Source: Argentina anserina
Lineage: Eukaryota; Streptophyta; Magnoliopsida; Rosales; Rosaceae
Assembly (NCBI RefSeq): GCF_933775445.1
Contig: NC_065875.1
Coordinates: 7,887,001-7,951,000 of the forward strand
Reading direction: 5' to 3'
DNA length: 64,000 nt
Shown: positions 59,687-64,000 of the stretch, piece after piece
Layout: each line of letters starts with the position of its first letter
How positions within the stretch are numbered: the first letter of the stretch is position 1
The notes under the pieces: model-generated
The model's input: the letters and a program-made list of their open reading frames with translations, nothing else
The model's database searches: none
What the model was told of the DNA's origin: nothing
Translations under genes and position numbers: made by a program

Positions 59687-60110
59687 CACGTTGTTGTCAG
59701 AGAGATTTAATTACTCTGCCGACATCATCATGTTCACTAATAGAACTTGCAACTCCGATAAGACAAGACAACAGCGACGACGACGAAGACGAGATGGGAG
59801 ATGAATGACGCCGAGGTGGAGGTCACGGTCTGAAGGCAGCAACTCCAAATTGAATACCCTATCATCCTCTAAATCTTTTCTTCGGTAACCAAACCCCGTT
59901 GCCCCCTTTTAGTCATCATCCATTCAAAATCACAACTTCTGTTACTCTCCACCGCAACTCATCGTGTTTGTAGAATATTATGTAAATATTAACTTTCTTT
60001 GTATGTATAAATTTCTTGTCAAGATAATACTTGTACATCTATATATACCTTTTCTATTGGAGAAGAATACATTGAAGCATTAAACCCCATATTAAATCAT
60101 CATTTTCTAC
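59687..60110 (+). mobile_element. Copia 5' LTR, right part
   Basis: It ends in a typical Copia promoter and leader: a TATATATACC TATA box near 60042, TATTGGAGAAGAATACATTG and CATCATTTTCTAC, directly before the primer-binding site. Open frames at 59614-59808 are not genes. Confidence 0.6.
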
Positions 60111-60123
60111 TTGGCATCAGAGC
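60111..60123 (+). promoter_or_regulatory. Copia primer-binding site (initiator tRNA-Met)
   Basis: TGGCATCAGAGC at 60112-60123 differs by one base from TGGTATCAGAGC, the complement of the initiator tRNA-Met 3' end used by most plant Copia elements. Confidence 0.8.
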
Positions 60124-63100
60124 AGGTTTGATCTTTCGAATTTGCACAAAAAAACCTGAATCTCATATCTCACCATAAACCGTTGCATATCACCATTATT
60201 GAATCACAAATCTCAAAATACCCAAATCCCAAAACCGTAAAACCCCGAATCACAAAATCGCAAGACCTTGAATTCCAAAGGACCCCGAATCAGAAAAGTA
60301 CAGTTTCTTAGAAAGTTGAAACCATGCAGTCCCCGCAGCGCACAAAAGCAGACAGACTCCCGTAGTCCCGTTCTTCTTCTAGCCGAGCCAAGAAGCCGAT
60401 TTGAGGTTGCAGATTCATCTTTCTTTTTAGTTGGTCCCACCTCTGCTGCACCATCATCATAACAGTCCATATACATAATGGAAAGGCACATCACGTGCAT
60501 GCACAAGTGTTTTACAAAAGAATTCAGTGGGTCTCGTTTTTTGATTTCAAAGAGTCAGAGTTTGTTGTTCTTTGTTTCGATGGAGCACGGATTGAAGTCA
60601 TTGAATCACTACAATTTCACCACCACCACACCATGCCAATCTTTCAGAAAACAAAATTCATATGCAGAATATAAGTGTCCATTTTGTGGATATATGGGTC
60701 TTGTTTTGAAGTGATCGGGTACCCTGATTGGTGGGATTTCAGCAAAAAGTCACAAAAAAATATAAAACAATTTGACATGACTACTATAGAGGAAGATCAT
60801 CTATCTAATGCCTCCGCTAATGTAGCACAATCTGGTAACCGTACTTTAAATGATATTTGGATAATTGACACATGTACATTTGATCATGACCCTAGCCTCT
60901 TGACAATAGTTAAATCTTCCTCACAAAATTATGTGTCTACTGCTGATGGTACTCTCACTCTAGTTACTGGAGAAGGTTCTATTGACTTATCTAATACCTT
61001 AGCCCTTGAGTCAGTTTTAGTTGTTCCATCATTGTCCTATAATCTCATGTCACCTTCTATCCGTCTTTATGTGTGTTTCAAGACATTCTTACTCGGCAGA
61101 TTCTTGGTTATGCTGTACAAAAAGGGAAAATTGTACTACTTGGATCTGACAGAGACTGGAGAAAAACATAAACACCTTTTGGGGCAAGCTAACCAGGTTC
61201 CTAGCGTCAAGAGTGCTAAAGAAACTATATGGCTATGATATCGTCGTCTTGGACATCTGAACTTTCACTATCTTAAGAAGTTGCAACCTCAATTGTTTTT
61301 GGGTGTCAACGCTTCAGATTTCTATTGTGACATATGTGAATTAGCAAAGAGCCACCGCATATCATATTCACCAAGTCTATACATAAGTCATATTCCTTTT
61401 ATGAAGATTCACTCTGATGTTTGGGGTCCTGCAAAAATTCCTGCACTTTGTGGTGCTCGGTATTTTGTTACTTTTATTGATGATTGCACACGTATGACTT
61501 GAGTGTCTTTATTGAATAATAAGAGCGACGTATGTTCCAGGTTCAAAGAGTTTCACAAGATAGTGTCTACATAGTATCAACAAGCTATTCGTGTTTTCCA
61601 ATCTGATAATAGTGGAGAATATATTAATGGCCCTATGCGTGAGTTTACACAATCTAATGGAATTCGAAATCAAACTTCAAATTCTTATACTCCTCAGCAA
61701 AATGGATTAGCAGAAAGGAAGAATCGACAATTCCTTGAAGTAGTTCGTGTCTCATTATTCGGCATGAATGTACCTCGTAAATATTGGGGAGAAGCTGTGA
61801 AGTCTGCTGCTTTTCTTATTAATCGTACACCTTCTCGGGTAATTGAATGTCAAAATCCTCAACAACAACTTCATAAACTTCTTTCAGTTCCCTCAATGCC
61901 TAATTTGGAACCCCTAGTTTTTGGTTGCACAGTGTATGTTCATATTCCGAAGCAACAACGAAGCAAACTCGATCCTCGTGCAAGAAAGTGTATTTTTGTT
62001 GGCTATGTGGAATTTCAGAAATGTTATAGATGTTATGATCCCGTCACAGACACAATCTATACGTCCCTTGATGTCTCATTCCGAGAGTTAGAACCATATT
62101 TTTCTAATAGAGTATCAGAGTGTTCCCTTCAAGGGAAGAGAATTAATGAAGGAAATTCTTGGCATTTATTCGAATTTGAAGAATTTGAAGAAATAGAAGC
62201 ACTAGAACAAAGGTTTGGCATGGGTGACACAGAAGCAACAAAGCGTACTGAACCTGAAACTGCACCTATAATTAATATAGAAGTATTTGAACCACAAACT
62301 GGACCTACTGGGTCCCACGTAGCTGGTAACGACGCATCGCGTTGTAGATGAGCCGCTCTCTAACACACAAGCCGAGCCACAACCAACTGAAGATGCACAT
62401 ACACATAAAGATGCATGTGAGTCGAGCCACATAAGAGTCGCTGAGCCAAGCCAACAAGAAGATTTGAGTCGTGTCATCTCTCTTTCTCCTTCAAGTGATG
62501 GTTGTGACATTGGAAGTGATCAACAAGTGTCTGAAGGAGCGGTCCCCACATCAAATGATCTCTCTACAGTACAATCTTCCGATTTTCCTCCTACACCACA
62601 AAGTGAAGAATCTGCATGTGTTCCTCAGGTACCTTTAAGTTCAGCAGTTCTTCGGGTGTAGATGATATTGAACTTAGAAAATCACATAAGATTACCAAGG
62701 GTATTCCTAGAAAGCACTATGAAGCAGATATCAAAGCTAAAACAAAATATCGAATAGCGAATTAAATGTCGAACTATAGGTTGTCGGAGTCACATGCTCA
62801 TGTTGTTGATCAATTATCCATTGTATATATTCCTAGTACTGTACATGATGCATTAATAGATCCTAAGTGGAAACAAGCAATGAATGAAGAACTTGAAGCA
62901 CTGTAGAAAACCTCAACTTGGGAGGTTGTGACTAAGCCAACTGGAAAGAAGACTGTTGAATGTCGTTGGGTGTTTACAATACAACTGAAAGCTGATGGAA
63001 GCATTGATAGGTACAAAGCAAGATTGGTTGCCAAAGGATACACCTAGCGTTATGGAGTTGACTATGAAGAGACGTTTGCCCCTGTAGCAAAAATTAATAC

Positions 63101-64000
63101 TGTCAGAATTCTGATCTCACTTGCAGCAGGTAGAGACTGGTCACTTCGCCAATTTGATGTGAAGAATGCATTCCTCAATAGAAACTTAGAATAAGTATAT
63201 ATGGACATGCCGCCAGGAGTCAAACATGAGCCTTGTGATGTTGGCAAAGTTTGTAAATTGAAGAAGTCGTTATATGGCCTGAAGCAGTCTCCTAGAGCGT
63301 GGTTTGGGAAATTTTCTAAAGCAATGAAGGTGTTTGGCTACAGACATAGCAACTCTGATCATACTTTATTCATTAAGCGTAATCAGGGTGAGATCACTGC
63401 TTTGATACTATATGTGGATGATATGGTTGTCAAAGGAAATGATCCGAAAGAGATGGAGGCTTTCACATAATTATCTCTCAAAGGAGTTTGAGATGAAGGA
63501 TCTCGGATAGTTGAAGTATTTTCTTGGAATTGAAGTGGCAAGATCGAAGAAGGGAATTTCTTTATCTCAACGTAAGTATGTACGTGATTTGTTAGCTGAG
63601 ACTGGGATGCTTAATTGTAGGCCTGCTGAGACACCGATTGAGATGAATCACAACCTCGACATCTATCCTGATCAAACTCCAACATATAAAGGAAGGTATC
63701 AACGTCTTGTAGGGAGACTTATTTATCTTTCTCATACTAGACCTGATATTGCTTATGCTGTGAGTATGGTTAGTCAATTAATATTGTCCAAGTGAAGAGC
63801 ATATGGATGCAGTGTATCGCATACTAAGGTATCTCAAGAAGGCACCTAGGAAAGGTTTGTTGTTTGAAAAGAAGAGCGAATTAGAAGTTGTGGGATACAC
63901 ATATGCCGATTGGGTTGGTGATAAGACTGACTGACGATCTACATTCGGATATTTCACTTTTATTGGAGGAAATCTAGTTACATGGCGTAGTAAGAAACAA
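60124..64000 (+). pseudogene. Ty1/Copia gag-pol, decayed, runs off the window
   Basis: Gag is reduced to a damaged zinc knuckle (YKCPFCGYMG, with the His replaced, near 60676) because only about 550 bp precede it. Then come a protease trace (IIDTCT instead of the usual DSGAT, near 60860), the integrase zinc region (RRLGHLNFHYL; CDICELAKSH) and the integrase core (IHSDVWGPA; FQSDNSGEY; NGLAERKNRQ). Reverse transcriptase follows ([31 protein letters not shown] near 63402) and then the RNase H start (ADWVGD; GGNLVTWRSKKQ) at the window edge. There are at least eight stops, among them 61236-61238, 61500-61502, 61572-61574, 62904-62906, 63045-63047 and 63192-63194, and a frame change near 63470. 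It is inactive. Confidence 0.9.

Noticed and set aside
59614..59808. 64-codon + strand frame at the right edge of the MULE
   Set aside because: It starts in the terminal repeat and ends in the Copia LTR; no family likeness.

Overview
The window is nuclear DNA from a flowering plant, very probably a eudicot; a rosid such as Rosaceae is my guess and is not proven. The reasons are intron-containing genes with plant splice sites, a plant glutamate-receptor-like (GLR) gene family, and plant-type PIF/Harbinger, hAT, CACTA, Mutator, Copia and LTR elements plus an endogenous pararetrovirus. I see no bacterial features, rRNA, tRNA or CRISPR.

The backbone is a tandem array of three GLR copies on the + strand, all damaged. 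Copy A (1-142 and 4071-4768) is a 3' portion split by a PIF/Harbinger element that left a TTA target duplication. Copy B (16076-22956) has all five exons but carries an 8-bp deletion before the M3 helix and a GC splice donor. Copy C (28023-40441) is broken by frameshifts, by a 5.3-kb CACTA element (GGT duplication) and, 78 bp further on, by a 3.9-kb hAT element (perfect 8-bp duplication GAATCAAT) with an apparently intact transposase gene. Its 3' end carries a 408-bp tandem duplication and the last exon is missing. Duplicated flanking sequence (about 4936-5200 and 27388-27650) shows that the array arose by tandem duplication including spacers.

Between the copies lie a 1.8-kb solo LTR (TTTGG duplication) inside a hAT-like element, rearranged pararetrovirus fragments, LTR remains, two foldback MITEs, a ribose-5-phosphate isomerase fragment in the first intron of copy B, and a 2.4-kb solo LTR on the minus strand (AAACT duplication).

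From 40442 to 54330 the window is satellite-like: about nine tandem units of roughly 715 bp, interrupted by a CACTA element (45536-48747) and a GC-rich hAT-like element (about 51033-52321). Both CACTA elements carry pieces of host genes: COP9 signalosome subunit 7 and a lung-seven-transmembrane family gene in the first, and a four-exon stretch of a GH31 heteroglycan glucosidase in the second.

The right end is a 5.1-kb Mutator-like element (54586-59677) with a perfect 9-bp duplication (CACCACAAC) and an eight-exon FAR1/FHY3-like transposase gene spoiled only by three in-frame TGA codons. It seems to sit in the 5' LTR of a decayed Copia element that runs off the window at 64000. No conventional, clearly functional host gene is present; the most intact gene is the hAT transposase.
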